64,000 nucleotides of DNA from Polynucleobacter sp. TUM22923 (GTDB taxonomy: Bacteria > Pseudomonadota > Gammaproteobacteria > Burkholderiales > Burkholderiaceae): NCBI RefSeq assembly GCF_030295705.1, contig NZ_AP027274.1, forward strand, positions 806,001-870,000, read 5' to 3'. The position numbers and the translations under genes were made by a program. The notes under the pieces are model-generated. The model searched no databases and had not been told where the DNA came from. It saw only the letters and a list, made by a program, of their open reading frames with translations. Shown one piece after another: positions 51,226 to 59,800 of this stretch; position 1 is the first letter of the stretch, and each line of letters begins with the position of its first letter.

Positions 51226-52122
51226 ATGAGTAAATTGAAATTAGGTTTTGTGGGCTTAGGAATTATGGGAGCCCCTATGGCTGGCCATTTAGTGAATGCG
51301 GGACATGACGTGTTCATTCATACCCGCAGCAAGGTACCCGAAGAGCTTATCAAAAGTGCCGCGATTGTTTGTGAAAGTCCTGCGGATGTCGCATCAAAAG
51401 CAGACATCATTATTACGATGGTGCCTGATACCCCGGATGTAGAAAAAGTGCTTTTTGGCGACAATGGTATTGCATCAGGTTTATCTAAAGGAAAGATCGT
51501 CATTGACATGAGCTCGATCTCGCCTATCGTAACTAAAGAGATTGCTAAAAAAATTAACGCCTTAGGCTGCGAGTATTTGGATGCCCCAGTATCGGGTGGC
51601 CAGTTAGGGGCCAAGGGTGCAACGCTCACCATTATGGTGGGTGGTAATCAGGCTACTTTTGATCAGGTAAAGCCTATCTTCGAATTGATGGGTAAAAATA
51701 TTACTTTGGTGGGTGATAACGGAGCCGGTCAAATTACTAAGGTGGCTAATCAAATTATCGTAGCGCTTAATATTGAGGCTGTTGCAGAGGCGCTTGTTTT
51801 TGCAGCAAAAGCAGGGGCTGATCCCGCTAAAGTGCGTGAAGCCTTAATGGGCGGATTCGCTAGCTCAAAGATCTTAGAAGTGCATGGCGAACGCATGATC
51901 AAAAGAACGTTTGATCCTGGATTTCGGATTGAATTACATCAGAAGGATCTGAGTCTGGCTTTGAGCAGCGCTAAGGCAATCGGTGTCTCACTTCCCAATA
52001 CTGCGACAGCGCAGGAGCTATTTAATTCTTGTAGCGCTCATGGTGGAAAAGCTTGGGATCATTCGGCGATGGTGAGAGCCTTGGAGAAGATGGCTAATTT
52101 TGAGATTGGTCAAAAATCCTGA
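51226..52122 (+). CDS. glxR: 2-hydroxy-3-oxopropionate (tartronate semialdehyde) reductase
   Basis: Beta-hydroxyacid dehydrogenase of 298 residues that makes D-glycerate. The Rossmann motif is GFVGLGIMGAPMAGHL, the substrate region DAPVSGGQLGAKGATLTIMVGG, and the catalytic Lys lies in GQITKVANQIIV. HQKDLSLALSSAKAIG follows. The 3-hydroxyisobutyrate dehydrogenase family is close, but the hyi neighbour favours GlxR/GarR. AAAAGGAAA precedes the ATG. Confidence 0.9.
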   Translation: MSKLKLGFVGLGIMGAPMAGHLVNAGHDVFIHTRSKVPEELIKSAAIVCESPADVASKADIIITMVPDTPDVEKVLFGDNGIASGLSKGKIVIDMSSISPIVTKEIAKKINALGCEYLDAPVSGGQLGAKGATLTIMVGGNQATFDQVKPIFELMGKNITLVGDNGAGQITKVANQIIVALNIEAVAEALVFAAKAGADPAKVREALMGGFASSKILEVHGERMIKRTFDPGFRIELHQKDLSLALSSAKAIGVSLPNTATAQELFNSCSAHGGKAWDHSAMVRALEKMANFEIGQKS

Positions 52123-52135
52123 TTTGGACGGTAAT

Positions 52136-52735
52136 ATGAAATCCACATTACTCGTTTATTTGCACGGCTTTCGCTCATCACCAAGATCAAGTAAGGCGGT
52201 AATGACGGGTGATGCCGTCAAGGCTATTGGTAATGCAGGGCTTACCAATCATGTTTATGAATGGTATTGTCCTCAATTGCCAGCTTCGCCACAAGAAAGT
52301 ATGGCAATGGTTAGTGCTCATATCGAGCAATCCTCGGCGAGTAGGCTAGTGGTGGTGGGATCATCTCTTGGGGGGTTTTACACCAACTACCTTGCTGAAA
52401 AATACCACTGCAAGGGTGTTGTCTTAAATCCCGCTGTGTTTGCAGCAAGGGAGCTTGAGCCGCATGTAGGTATGATGACCGCTTACGATAGCGAAGAACC
52501 TTTTGACTTTAAGCAAGAGTACATCGGTGAATTGCAGGACTTGCAGATTACCAAAATTAGCGATCCCGAGCGCTACTTTTTAATAGCGGCCAAAGGAGAT
52601 GAGTTGCTTGATTGGAAAGAAATGGTTCGCTTTTATGAGGGTGCGCAACAGTTGGTGCTCGAAGGAAGTGATCATGGTATTGCAGACTATTTAGATCATT
52701 TGCCTAAAGTGCTTACTTTTATCACCTCCGAATAG
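52136..52735 (+). CDS. YqiA-type alpha/beta-hydrolase esterase
   Basis: A 199-residue small esterase of the YqiA/YcfP family. The N-terminal YLHGFRSSPRSSKA carries the oxyanion region, the nucleophile elbow is VVGSSLGGFYTNYLA, and the catalytic His lies in EGSDHGIADYLDHL. An upstream start at 52100 would overlap glxR; ATG 52136 with GGACGG before it is chosen. The physiological substrate is unknown. Confidence 0.85.
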   Translation: MKSTLLVYLHGFRSSPRSSKAVMTGDAVKAIGNAGLTNHVYEWYCPQLPASPQESMAMVSAHIEQSSASRLVVVGSSLGGFYTNYLAEKYHCKGVVLNPAVFAARELEPHVGMMTAYDSEEPFDFKQEYIGELQDLQITKISDPERYFLIAAKGDELLDWKEMVRFYEGAQQLVLEGSDHGIADYLDHLPKVLTFITSE

Positions 52736-52763
52736 TTTCACCATCTATTTCATTGCGGATCTG

Positions 52764-53744
52764 TTGTCTGAACTAATGAATTTCATCTCAAGAAAATCTT
52801 TTTGGCTTTTGCTTGCAGCTGTTGCTATCTCCATATTAGGTCACCTCGTTTTCTTCTTTGGGATTCCTTTTTTTTCATTTAGTAGCGCTCCACCCATCCC
52901 TGAGGATCTCATCATTAAAACGGATCTACGGGTAGAGCCTCCAAAAAAGATTCAGATGAATAGCAGACCCAAGATCAGATCTGCCCCCAAACAAACAAAC
53001 GCCGTCGCATCAGATACAGCCGCAACAGCAGGCGAAGCGGGGAAGGGTGCAGCAGGAAATCAATCTGGACAATCTTTTCAACTTCCTGAGTCAAGCACCT
53101 TATATTTTGATGCTTATCTTGATGGGCAACTTTTGCAAACTGCCAGCCTAGAGTGGGTCGTCAATGGTAGTCAATACCGTCTTTACATCAACATTCCTTA
53201 TGCTGTAGTGGGACCATTTGTATTTGAATCTCGTGGAAGCGTAGATGCCTATGGAATTGCCCCCGCTATTTATTGGACTCAACGTGGAACAAAAGATCCA
53301 AGATACTCTCGCTTCGATCGAGATCAAAACGGAGCAGGGAAGATGTACTTTTCTGAGAAACCCGAATTTACACCGGATTTATTGCCCGGCACTCAAGATC
53401 GATTTAGCTTGATGTTTCAGTTAGCATCACTTCTGAACGGTAGCGACAAGATTGATGAAGCTGGAACCATTAGAGCCATTCCCGTGGTCGACTACAACAC
53501 ACTGCAGATGTGGCAATTTAAAAGTTATGGTGAGGCTTTATCAGGGGATATACCAAGCCTTGGACAGTCTATTAATCGCCATTACGCCTTGATGCAGCGA
53601 GAAAGCGACCCATTTAAACGCCAAGTCGATATTTGGTTAGCTAGAGATCTAGATTGGCTACCCGGAAGAATTAGATCGTTAGAGGCTAGCGGTCGTGTTT
53701 TAGAGCTAGTATTTAAGCAAAAAGGCCCAGCACCTAGCAATTAA
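52764..53744 (+). CDS. DUF3108 domain protein, membrane-anchored
   Basis: A 326-residue protein with one N-terminal hydrophobic segment (SFWLLLAAVAISILGHLVFFFG), a Pro/Lys/Ala-rich linker reminiscent of TonB-like spacers (about residues 45-115), and a C-terminal beta-rich domain. YFDAYLDGQLLQTASLEW, YRFDRDQNGAGKMYFS and LPGTQDRFSLMFQLASLL resemble DUF3108 proteins, which are exported and of unknown function. The TTG at 52764 has GCGGA upstream; ATG 52776 is the alternative. It shares a four-base stop overlap with the convergent channel gene. Confidence 0.7.
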   Translation: MSELMNFISRKSFWLLLAAVAISILGHLVFFFGIPFFSFSSAPPIPEDLIIKTDLRVEPPKKIQMNSRPKIRSAPKQTNAVASDTAATAGEAGKGAAGNQSGQSFQLPESSTLYFDAYLDGQLLQTASLEWVVNGSQYRLYINIPYAVVGPFVFESRGSVDAYGIAPAIYWTQRGTKDPRYSRFDRDQNGAGKMYFSEKPEFTPDLLPGTQDRFSLMFQLASLLNGSDKIDEAGTIRAIPVVDYNTLQMWQFKSYGEALSGDIPSLGQSINRHYALMQRESDPFKRQVDIWLARDLDWLPGRIRSLEASGRVLELVFKQKGPAPSN

Positions 53745-54253
53745 ATCTGGGCTGTGGATCGCTCTTTTTTACCGCCAATAAAGCTACCCATCATGGTGTA
53801 CAAAGCGGCACCCGACATTGAAACAGCAAACACACCAGTAAAAGCGATCAATATTGGTAAGATTTTCCATTGGCTAGGCAGTGTCCAGGTTCCGTAACCA
53901 ACGGTTGTGTACATTTCACCAGCAAAGTAGAAAGTTTGAGGGTTTGAAGGAAATACTTTTAAGCCAACGCAAATATAAGACCAAATCACAATCTCAATGA
54001 GATGAATCAAAATGATCAAGTTGATGGCGATAAAGTAGGAAACAAAGCTTGCGCCAAATATATTCCTATCGACCATAAACCCATTGATCTTATGAAATGC
54101 GGTTGCAACACCAAGAACGGCAATGGCATGAGTGGCCAGCATTAAACAAGATGCCACAACAACAATCCAAATTTGACTGTTTCCCATATCGGCGATGATC
54201 TGCACATAAAGGGAGTGTAGGCTAGGCAGTGTATTAAGAAGACTTAAATCCAT
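53741..54253 (-). CDS. two-pore-helix type ion channel family protein
   Basis: A 170-residue membrane protein with the potassium-type selectivity filter TTVGYG at residues 116-121, preceded by a pore helix and followed by a C-terminal membrane helix (about 130-157). Two further hydrophobic segments lie at about 27-50 and 68-92. One filter per chain implies a tetramer. No RCK or cyclic-nucleotide-binding regulatory domain is seen. The family is the Ion_trans_2 type; ion specificity is inferred from the filter only. Confidence 0.82.
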   Translation of the reverse strand: MDLSLLNTLPSLHSLYVQIIADMGNSQIWIVVVASCLMLATHAIAVLGVATAFHKINGFMVDRNIFGASFVSYFIAINLIILIHLIEIVIWSYICVGLKVFPSNPQTFYFAGEMYTTVGYGTWTLPSQWKILPILIAFTGVFAVSMSGAALYTMMGSFIGGKKERSTAQI

Positions 54254-54307
54254 ATCAATTTCTTATTTGACATAATAATGATTATACGCAGTCATTAATA
54301 CTATATT

Positions 54308-55009
54308 TCAAGAGGATGTTTTCTTGGGACCGCCTGGATATGGCTGTTTATAAAGCTTCTCCCAACGTGATGCCAAGCCGTCACGGATATCAGTTTTGCC
54401 GAATAGTTCAGCAACATCAATAGCTGAATAGCCCTCGTGATTGCGCAATCGAAGGTCTGCACCCTGATCAAGCAGGTATTTAATCAAGTTGTCATTACCG
54501 GAACCCACTGCCATCATCAATGGCGTTGTTTCACTTTGACTAAGGGCGTTAATTTTTGCGCCATTGCTGAGTAAAAACTGAGCAACATCGAGCTTCCCAG
54601 TTGTGCAGGCGTAATGCAGTGGCGTCCAACCCGTTTTATTAACATCAGCCTTGTTTTTGATCACCATGCTTTGCACAACTGTTAGCTCACCCTCAATTGA
54701 GGCGATCATGAGCGGGTTTTCCCCATTTTTATTGCTTAAGTTGATGTCAATGGATTTTTCACTCAACAATAGATCGACTACCTTGCTGGACTTATCCCTA
54801 ATAGCCACAATCAGCATTGGGTTGCCCTTTGGGTCTAGGGTATTGGGGTTCACTCCAGATTTAATCAGTGTTTTGACCTCAGATACATCGTCAAACTTGG
54901 CTGCTTTTGTAAAGTCAGCTATTTGATCAGCCGTTTGACCAATAGCAAGCCCTGAAAGTAGCATCAAAGCGATGTTGGAGCTTAGAATTAACTTAAAAGA
55001 ATGCTTCAT
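54308..55009 (-). CDS. exported ankyrin-repeat protein
   Basis: A 233-residue protein with a signal peptide (LILSSNIALMLLSGLAIGQ) and about five ankyrin repeats from residue 30 to 210. Clear units include GWTPLHYACTTGKLDVAQFL and ETTPLMMAVGSGNDNLIKYL. The tail is basic. Its start overlaps the tatD stop by one base (TAATG), so the two are probably translationally coupled. Partner unknown; a periplasmic protein-interaction role is inferred. Confidence 0.85.
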   Translation of the reverse strand: MKHSFKLILSSNIALMLLSGLAIGQTADQIADFTKAAKFDDVSEVKTLIKSGVNPNTLDPKGNPMLIVAIRDKSSKVVDLLLSEKSIDINLSNKNGENPLMIASIEGELTVVQSMVIKNKADVNKTGWTPLHYACTTGKLDVAQFLLSNGAKINALSQSETTPLMMAVGSGNDNLIKYLLDQGADLRLRNHEGYSAIDVAELFGKTDIRDGLASRWEKLYKQPYPGGPKKTSS

Positions 55010-55794
55010 TAATCATCTCTATTTATTTGAAAACATTGAAAAAAATTATTTGAAGTTTGCTCAGCCAAGACTTCTAGCGGCACTCCTTTTAAGTCAGCAA
55101 CAAACTCGCCAACTTTACTAACCCAAGCAGGCTCATTGGTTTTTCCCCTATAAGGAATAGGTGCCAAATAAGGAGAATCCGTCTCAATCAGCATTCTATC
55201 TAGAGGGACTTGTTTACACGTCTCCTGCAGGTCTTTAGCGCTTTTAAAGGTCACGATGCCTGAAAACGAGATGTAAAACCCCATTTCGATTGCTTTTTTA
55301 GCTACTTCAGTACTTTCGGTAAAGCAATGCATGACGCCCCCAATTTGATCGGCGCCCTCTTCCTTCAAAATTCTAAGGGTATCCTCAGAAGAAGATCTCG
55401 TATGAATAATCAACGGCTTTTTAGAGGCAATTGCAGCTCTAATATGCGTTCTAAAGCGTTCGCGTTGCCATTCCATGGATTCATAACTACGCTCGCCCAT
55501 ACGGAAGTAATCTAAGCCCGTCTCTCCTATGGCAATAATCTTGGGATGCTGCGCCTCAGATACCAAGAAATCAAAGCTAGGTTCAGGCGTGTCTTCATAA
55601 TCTGGATGAACCCCAACAGAGGCATATAGGTGACGATGATCTTCTGCTAGCTTGCGAACCTTTGGAAAGTCAGGAATATCAACGGATACACATAGGGCAT
55701 GGGTAACCTTGCAAGCGGCCATATTGGCCAAAACCTCTGGGAGGCGGGCTTGAAATTCTGGGAAATCGAGGTGGCAATGCGAGTCTATAAACAT
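55009..55794 (-). CDS. tatD: TatD-family metal-dependent hydrolase
   Basis: TIM-barrel deoxyribonuclease-like hydrolase of 261 residues. Metal ligands are visible in DSHCHLDF near the N-terminus, the Glu in IGETGLDY, HTRSS and GGVMHCFTES, and the Asp in LIETDSPYL. The holB-tatD order is common and the YcfH subgroup is likely. It is ten bases after holB. Confidence 0.92.
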   Translation of the reverse strand: MFIDSHCHLDFPEFQARLPEVLANMAACKVTHALCVSVDIPDFPKVRKLAEDHRHLYASVGVHPDYEDTPEPSFDFLVSEAQHPKIIAIGETGLDYFRMGERSYESMEWQRERFRTHIRAAIASKKPLIIHTRSSSEDTLRILKEEGADQIGGVMHCFTESTEVAKKAIEMGFYISFSGIVTFKSAKDLQETCKQVPLDRMLIETDSPYLAPIPYRGKTNEPAWVSKVGEFVADLKGVPLEVLAEQTSNNFFQCFQINRDD

Positions 55795-55804
55795 AGCTCA
55801 CATT

Positions 55805-56953
55805 TTAATCTTCAAAGATCTGTTGGTATTGAGAAAGCAACGCCTCTAGCTGAATTCGGGTTGCTAGGGGATGATTTTCATGTCGACGAGCGACAAGCAG
55901 CGACTTCCAAAAGCGAAGTAGCTTGGGTAACCTTGCCTGCTGGGCAAGCTTGTGAATATTGGCCTCATGTTTTGGGTAGTAGCGCGGATGACCGTTTTGA
56001 GCGCAGCTCTGCACATCTGCGATCCAACGCTGCATCGTAGCCAGCAAGACAGCGTAGCGGGCTTTCTGAATCTTTTCTGCCGTATCAAGCCAATGAATCC
56101 GCCCTCCTTGAGACAGGGCCTGTAATAAATTGCGGGAAGCCTGAATCGCAATAGTTAGCTCATCTTTTTCATCTTGATGGTGTCGAGCTAACAGGGAAGC
56201 TAAAACAGCATGGGGCGCCCCACCCTGTTCATCGTAAATTGACTGAACTTCATCACTACCCATCTTCAGCCCTGGCACTAGGCCTAGTTGCTGCTCAAGC
56301 CATGAAAGCCCAGTTGAGCGATCTGGTCTTGGGGCAGTAATTAAGCGACAGCGTGAGCGAATAGTGGGTAGTACTCTGTCCACCCGATCTGCCAGAAGAA
56401 TAAAAATAGTATTTGAGGGGGGCTCTTCAAGGGACTTTAGTAATGTGTTGGCTGAGTCCGCTCTGAGCATTTCTAAGGGATAAATCAGAATTACACGATT
56501 ACCACCACGATGTGTGCCAATGGACAGCCCTTCAATGGCGGAGCGCGTCTCCTCAATAGAAATATTTTTCTTTTCTTTCTTCTCTGAAGCCTCTCCGTCA
56601 CTATCAGATAGCCCTGCTTTAGATTTTTTAGGGGAATCCATATCCGCATCAAAGTGGCCGCGTGGCAACAGTTTGCGATGGGTTTCAGGCACCAGGGGGA
56701 TGAAGTCAGGATGATTTCCAGAATCAAACCAATGACATGCCTCGCAGGTATTGCAGGGCTTTGAGACGCCCAATGCACCTTCACACAACAGCGCTTTAGC
56801 TAACTTTACGGAGAACTCAAATTTTCCAATACCGGCCTGGCCATGAATAAGTAAAGCGCTAGGGAGTGCCTCTAAATTCAAGCTATCCCAAATGGGCTGC
56901 AGCCAGGGTGCAATTTTGCTAGGCACTAGGTCGGAATAAATGGGCTCCGTCAT
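55805..56953 (-). CDS. holB: DNA polymerase III delta-prime subunit
   Basis: Clamp-loader subunit of 382 residues. The nucleotide-loop remnant is HGQAGIGKFEF. The zinc module is seen as LLCEG, then PCNTCEACHWF and GNHPDF. A charged Lys/Asp/Ser-rich insertion of about 30 residues follows (about 100-130), before SIEETRSAI. LLKSLEEPPSNTIFIL and TIRSRC are the standard AAA+ segments. It begins immediately after the tmk stop (TAAATG), so it is translated from the mltG-tmk transcript. Confidence 0.93.
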   Translation of the reverse strand: MTEPIYSDLVPSKIAPWLQPIWDSLNLEALPSALLIHGQAGIGKFEFSVKLAKALLCEGALGVSKPCNTCEACHWFDSGNHPDFIPLVPETHRKLLPRGHFDADMDSPKKSKAGLSDSDGEASEKKEKKNISIEETRSAIEGLSIGTHRGGNRVILIYPLEMLRADSANTLLKSLEEPPSNTIFILLADRVDRVLPTIRSRCRLITAPRPDRSTGLSWLEQQLGLVPGLKMGSDEVQSIYDEQGGAPHAVLASLLARHHQDEKDELTIAIQASRNLLQALSQGGRIHWLDTAEKIQKARYAVLLATMQRWIADVQSCAQNGHPRYYPKHEANIHKLAQQARLPKLLRFWKSLLVARRHENHPLATRIQLEALLSQYQQIFED

Positions 56954-57592
56954 TTAGATCGGTATATCCAACTGCTGTAAACCACTCCAAATCACATCTG
57001 GTGTTTGTGTTGCATCAATTAAATGAAAGCGTAATGGATCTGCTTTTGCTCTTCGAAGGTACTCTTGGCGGACCTTTTCGAAAAAAACTAAGTCCATCTT
57101 TTCAAATTTATCGGGCGCCCTTACCTGCAGTCTTCTTGCCTGGGCTATTGATCCAGGCAAATCAAACAAAAAAGTAAGTTGAGGTTGCAACAGGCCTCCA
57201 TCGGCACGAGTCTGCACCCATTGCTCCAAAGCGTTTAGCTTCTCAATACTCAGGCCACGACCACCGCCCTGATAGGCGAAGCTCGCATCTGTAAAGCGAT
57301 CTGAAATCACAATCTTACCGGCTAACAATGCTGGCTCTATAACCTGAGCTATATGTTCACGCCTTGCCGCAAACATGAGTAAAGCCTCTGTCTCTAGATG
57401 CATCGGCGCATCTAACAGCAGTGAGCGCAATTGCTCTCCCAATACTGTTCCCCCCGGCTCCCGAGTTAAAACAACCTCTCGCTGCGGATGACGGCTTTGA
57501 ATTAACTTGCCAAAGGATTCAATATGGGTGCTTTTACCGGCGCCATCGATACCTTCAAAACTAATAAAAAAACCAGGAAGTAGATTGCTCAT
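56954..57592 (-). CDS. tmk: thymidylate kinase
   Basis: Phosphorylates dTMP to dTDP; 212 residues. The P-loop is [14 protein letters not shown], the DRX/nucleotide motif [14 protein letters not shown], and [17 protein letters not shown] matches the TMP-binding region. The lid region lies around residues 145-160. It lies three bases after mltG and abuts holB. Confidence 0.95.
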   Translation of the reverse strand: MSNLLPGFFISFEGIDGAGKSTHIESFGKLIQSRHPQREVVLTREPGGTVLGEQLRSLLLDAPMHLETEALLMFAARREHIAQVIEPALLAGKIVISDRFTDASFAYQGGGRGLSIEKLNALEQWVQTRADGGLLQPQLTFLFDLPGSIAQARRLQVRAPDKFEKMDLVFFEKVRQEYLRRAKADPLRFHLIDATQTPDVIWSGLQQLDIPI

Positions 57593-57595
57593 CGT

Positions 57596-58735
57596 CTAGT
57601 GCTGTGAATTGGTTTGAGGGGAAGTTTTGCGCTTGCGCTGAAATTGATCGACCGCACTTTCATGATCTTTAAGATTCTTTGAAAATTGGCTTGAACCATC
57701 TCCCCGGGCTACAAAGTAAATGGCCTCACTGTTAGCCGGATTGGCAGCTGCCAGCAGGGATTCTTTGCTGGGCATCGCAATGGGAGTGGGCGGCAAACCT
57801 TTGTTCATGTAAGTATTGTAGGGACTGTATTTACGTAGGTCTGATTTTCGAAGATTTCCATCAAATTGGGGTCCAATGCCATAAATAACGGTTGGATCGG
57901 TTTGCAACGGCATCTTGAGATTTAGTCGATTGCTAAACACAGCAGAAATCGTAGTTCTATCACTAGAGCGCCCTGTTTCTTTCTCAATAATGGATGCCAG
58001 GGTGAGTAACTGATAAGGGCTTTGTAAAGGCGTTTTTGCCCCTCTTTGATCCCAAGCATTGCTAAGCTGTTTTTGCATTGCCTGAGCAGCGCGACGATAG
58101 ATAGATAGGTCTGTGTCTTCAGGGTCAAATACGTAGGTATCCGGAAAGAAAAGGCCCTCAGCACTGACATGGTCTAAGTTTAGGGCTTGAAGTAGCTCCT
58201 TAGATCCCATCAATTGCGTCTGATGGGTTAATGCTGGGTTGGCATCAAGTAGCGCACGAACTTGCCAAATGGTCATACCTGGAATGATGGCTACACTAGC
58301 GCGAACACGATCACCCCGCGCAATTTGCAAAAGAATTTTTCCTAAGCTTGCATTTTGGGGCAATAAATAAGTTCCCGGCTTGAGTTGATAGCCTACCAAG
58401 ATGGCTCTTGCAGAAAGCATGATGGCAAATGGATATGCCTGTACGCCCTGTTGTGCTAATTGCTGCGCTATCGAGGAGAGCCCAGATTGAGGCGATATTC
58501 TGATTTGAAAGGTATCGCCAACAGTAGTTTTATTAACGGCCTTGGCTACATTGGTCGCGGTATTTGGATTAGGCGTACCAGGCACCACAGGCCAAATAAA
58601 GATGGTGCCGTATAGGAGGGCAAGCATCACCACCAAGCCCATTCCATAGAATTTCCAGGGCACTTTTTTTGGGTAAGGACTAAATAACGCTCTTTTTTGA
58701 AATTTTCTACTCATCAAGCTATGATAAAAGCTCAT
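57596..58735 (-). CDS. mltG: endolytic murein transglycosylase MltG
   Basis: Inner-membrane lytic transglycosylase of about 379 residues, which cuts nascent glycan strands. One membrane helix (GLVVMLALLYGTIFIWPVV) is followed by a LysM-like part and the catalytic YceG domain with LTLASIIEKETG (catalytic Glu) and NTYMNKGLPPTPIAMPS. The frame extends to 58843, but ATG 58735 has a strong GGAGG about eight bases upstream; ATG 58714 is possible. The start codon shares the tetranucleotide CATG with the divergent ygfZ start. Confidence 0.92.
   Translation of the reverse strand: MSFYHSLMSRKFQKRALFSPYPKKVPWKFYGMGLVVMLALLYGTIFIWPVVPGTPNPNTATNVAKAVNKTTVGDTFQIRISPQSGLSSIAQQLAQQGVQAYPFAIMLSARAILVGYQLKPGTYLLPQNASLGKILLQIARGDRVRASVAIIPGMTIWQVRALLDANPALTHQTQLMGSKELLQALNLDHVSAEGLFFPDTYVFDPEDTDLSIYRRAAQAMQKQLSNAWDQRGAKTPLQSPYQLLTLASIIEKETGRSSDRTTISAVFSNRLNLKMPLQTDPTVIYGIGPQFDGNLRKSDLRKYSPYNTYMNKGLPPTPIAMPSKESLLAAANPANSEAIYFVARGDGSSQFSKNLKDHESAVDQFQRKRKTSPQTNSQH
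58697..58725 (+). promoter_or_regulatory. sigma-70 promoter of ygfZ, possible leaderless transcript
   Basis: TTGAAA (58697-58702), a 17-base spacer and TATGAT (58720-58725) give a near-consensus promoter inside the mltG coding region. The ygfZ ATG is eight bases after the -10, about where transcription should begin. Confidence 0.6.
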
Positions 58736-59738
58736 GACTACTTCCTCCAAAATTACCTCTCCATCACCTCCCCATTTAACAGCTGGGTCAGCCTTGCTTT
58801 CTGATTGGGGCTTGATTTTGGTAGAGGGGCCCGATGCAGCCACCCTACTTCAAAGCCAGCTAAGTAACTCAGTGCTCAGTCTTCAACGCTGTTATCCGGG
58901 ATCTATTGCCAGTGGATTTCAGGCTGTAAGGCTTGTTGGCTACTGCAATCCTAAGGGGCGCCTATTGGCCAGCGCTTGGGTCTACTTGTGCCCCAAAAAC
59001 GATTCTGATGAAGATCGATTCGTGATGTTCATATCAAAAGACCTTGCCGCCAGCATTGCTAAAAGACTCTCGATGTACGTTTTGCGCTCTAAAGTAAGGG
59101 TGAGCAATGCATCGGATGAGTGGGATATAGATGGCGCGTATGTATTAACTCAAGATCACCCCGTCCACCCCATTGCCACTGACGCATTTGCATTAAGACT
59201 GCCTGATGTTGTTGATGGGCAGCAGACCTTTTCGAGGGTATTAACAGCAAAACCCAAGTTAGGCAATGCGCTTGTTCAAGAAAGCCGTTCCGATCTAGAA
59301 GAATGGAATAACTTAGAGGTACTGAGTGCTATTCCCCGAATTGTTTTAGCAACACAAGAGCAATTTGTACCCCAAATGATTAATTTTGAGTCTGTACTGG
59401 GTGTCGACTTTCAAAAAGGCTGCTATCCAGGACAAGAAATTGTCGCCCGCAGCCAATATCGTGGCGCCGTTAAACGTCGCTTACAACTAGCCCACTTCGA
59501 TACAGATTCGGCAAGCGCCTATTTGAGTAAGCCTGGTGATGAACTCTTTCACTCTAGAGATGTGACGCAGCCTTGTGGCATGGTTGTATTAAGCTCCCCT
59601 AGCCCAAGTCAACCTGGCCGAGTAAACCTACAAGTAGAGTGCAAACTCGACGCTTTAGAAGCCGGAGAAATTCGCTTGGGGCTTGATGGGCCCGTATTAG
59701 CAATAGATCCCATTCCTTACCCCTTGCTAGAAATTTAG
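58734..59738 (+). CDS. ygfZ: folate-binding Fe-S repair protein YgfZ
   Basis: GcvT-fold, folate-dependent factor of 334 residues that supports iron-sulfur enzymes such as MiaB. The diagnostic motif KGCYPGQEIVAR lies near residue 225 and contains the conserved Cys. The gene is divergent from mltG, sharing CATG at the start codons. No Shine-Dalgarno precedes the ATG. RimO in this window is one kind of Fe-S enzyme it may serve. Confidence 0.92.
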   Translation: MTTSSKITSPSPPHLTAGSALLSDWGLILVEGPDAATLLQSQLSNSVLSLQRCYPGSIASGFQAVRLVGYCNPKGRLLASAWVYLCPKNDSDEDRFVMFISKDLAASIAKRLSMYVLRSKVRVSNASDEWDIDGAYVLTQDHPVHPIATDAFALRLPDVVDGQQTFSRVLTAKPKLGNALVQESRSDLEEWNNLEVLSAIPRIVLATQEQFVPQMINFESVLGVDFQKGCYPGQEIVARSQYRGAVKRRLQLAHFDTDSASAYLSKPGDELFHSRDVTQPCGMVVLSSPSPSQPGRVNLQVECKLDALEAGEIRLGLDGPVLAIDPIPYPLLEI

Positions 59739-59740
59739 CC

Positions 59741-59775
59741 TTAGTTCTTAGTTCTTAGTTCTTAGTTTTTAGTTC
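59741..59775 (+). repeat. heptamer tandem repeat (TTAGTTC) x5
   Basis: Five copies of TTAGTTC in a row, the fourth with one mismatch (TTAGTTT), then a decayed TCAG. They fill the spacer between the ygfZ stop and the start of the NRDE-family gene. Confidence 0.93.
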
Positions 59776-59800
59776 TCAGCCCCATTTTTCTTATTATTCT

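Noticed and set aside
53741..55009. Ion channel plus exported ankyrin protein as a two-gene effector or defence system
   Set aside because: They are separated by 54 bases, both have housekeeping-like neighbours, and no toxin, nuclease or signalling domain is present.
55699..56040. 113-codon plus-strand frame across the tatD-holB junction
   Set aside because: Both minus-strand genes are convincing and the antisense product has no motifs.
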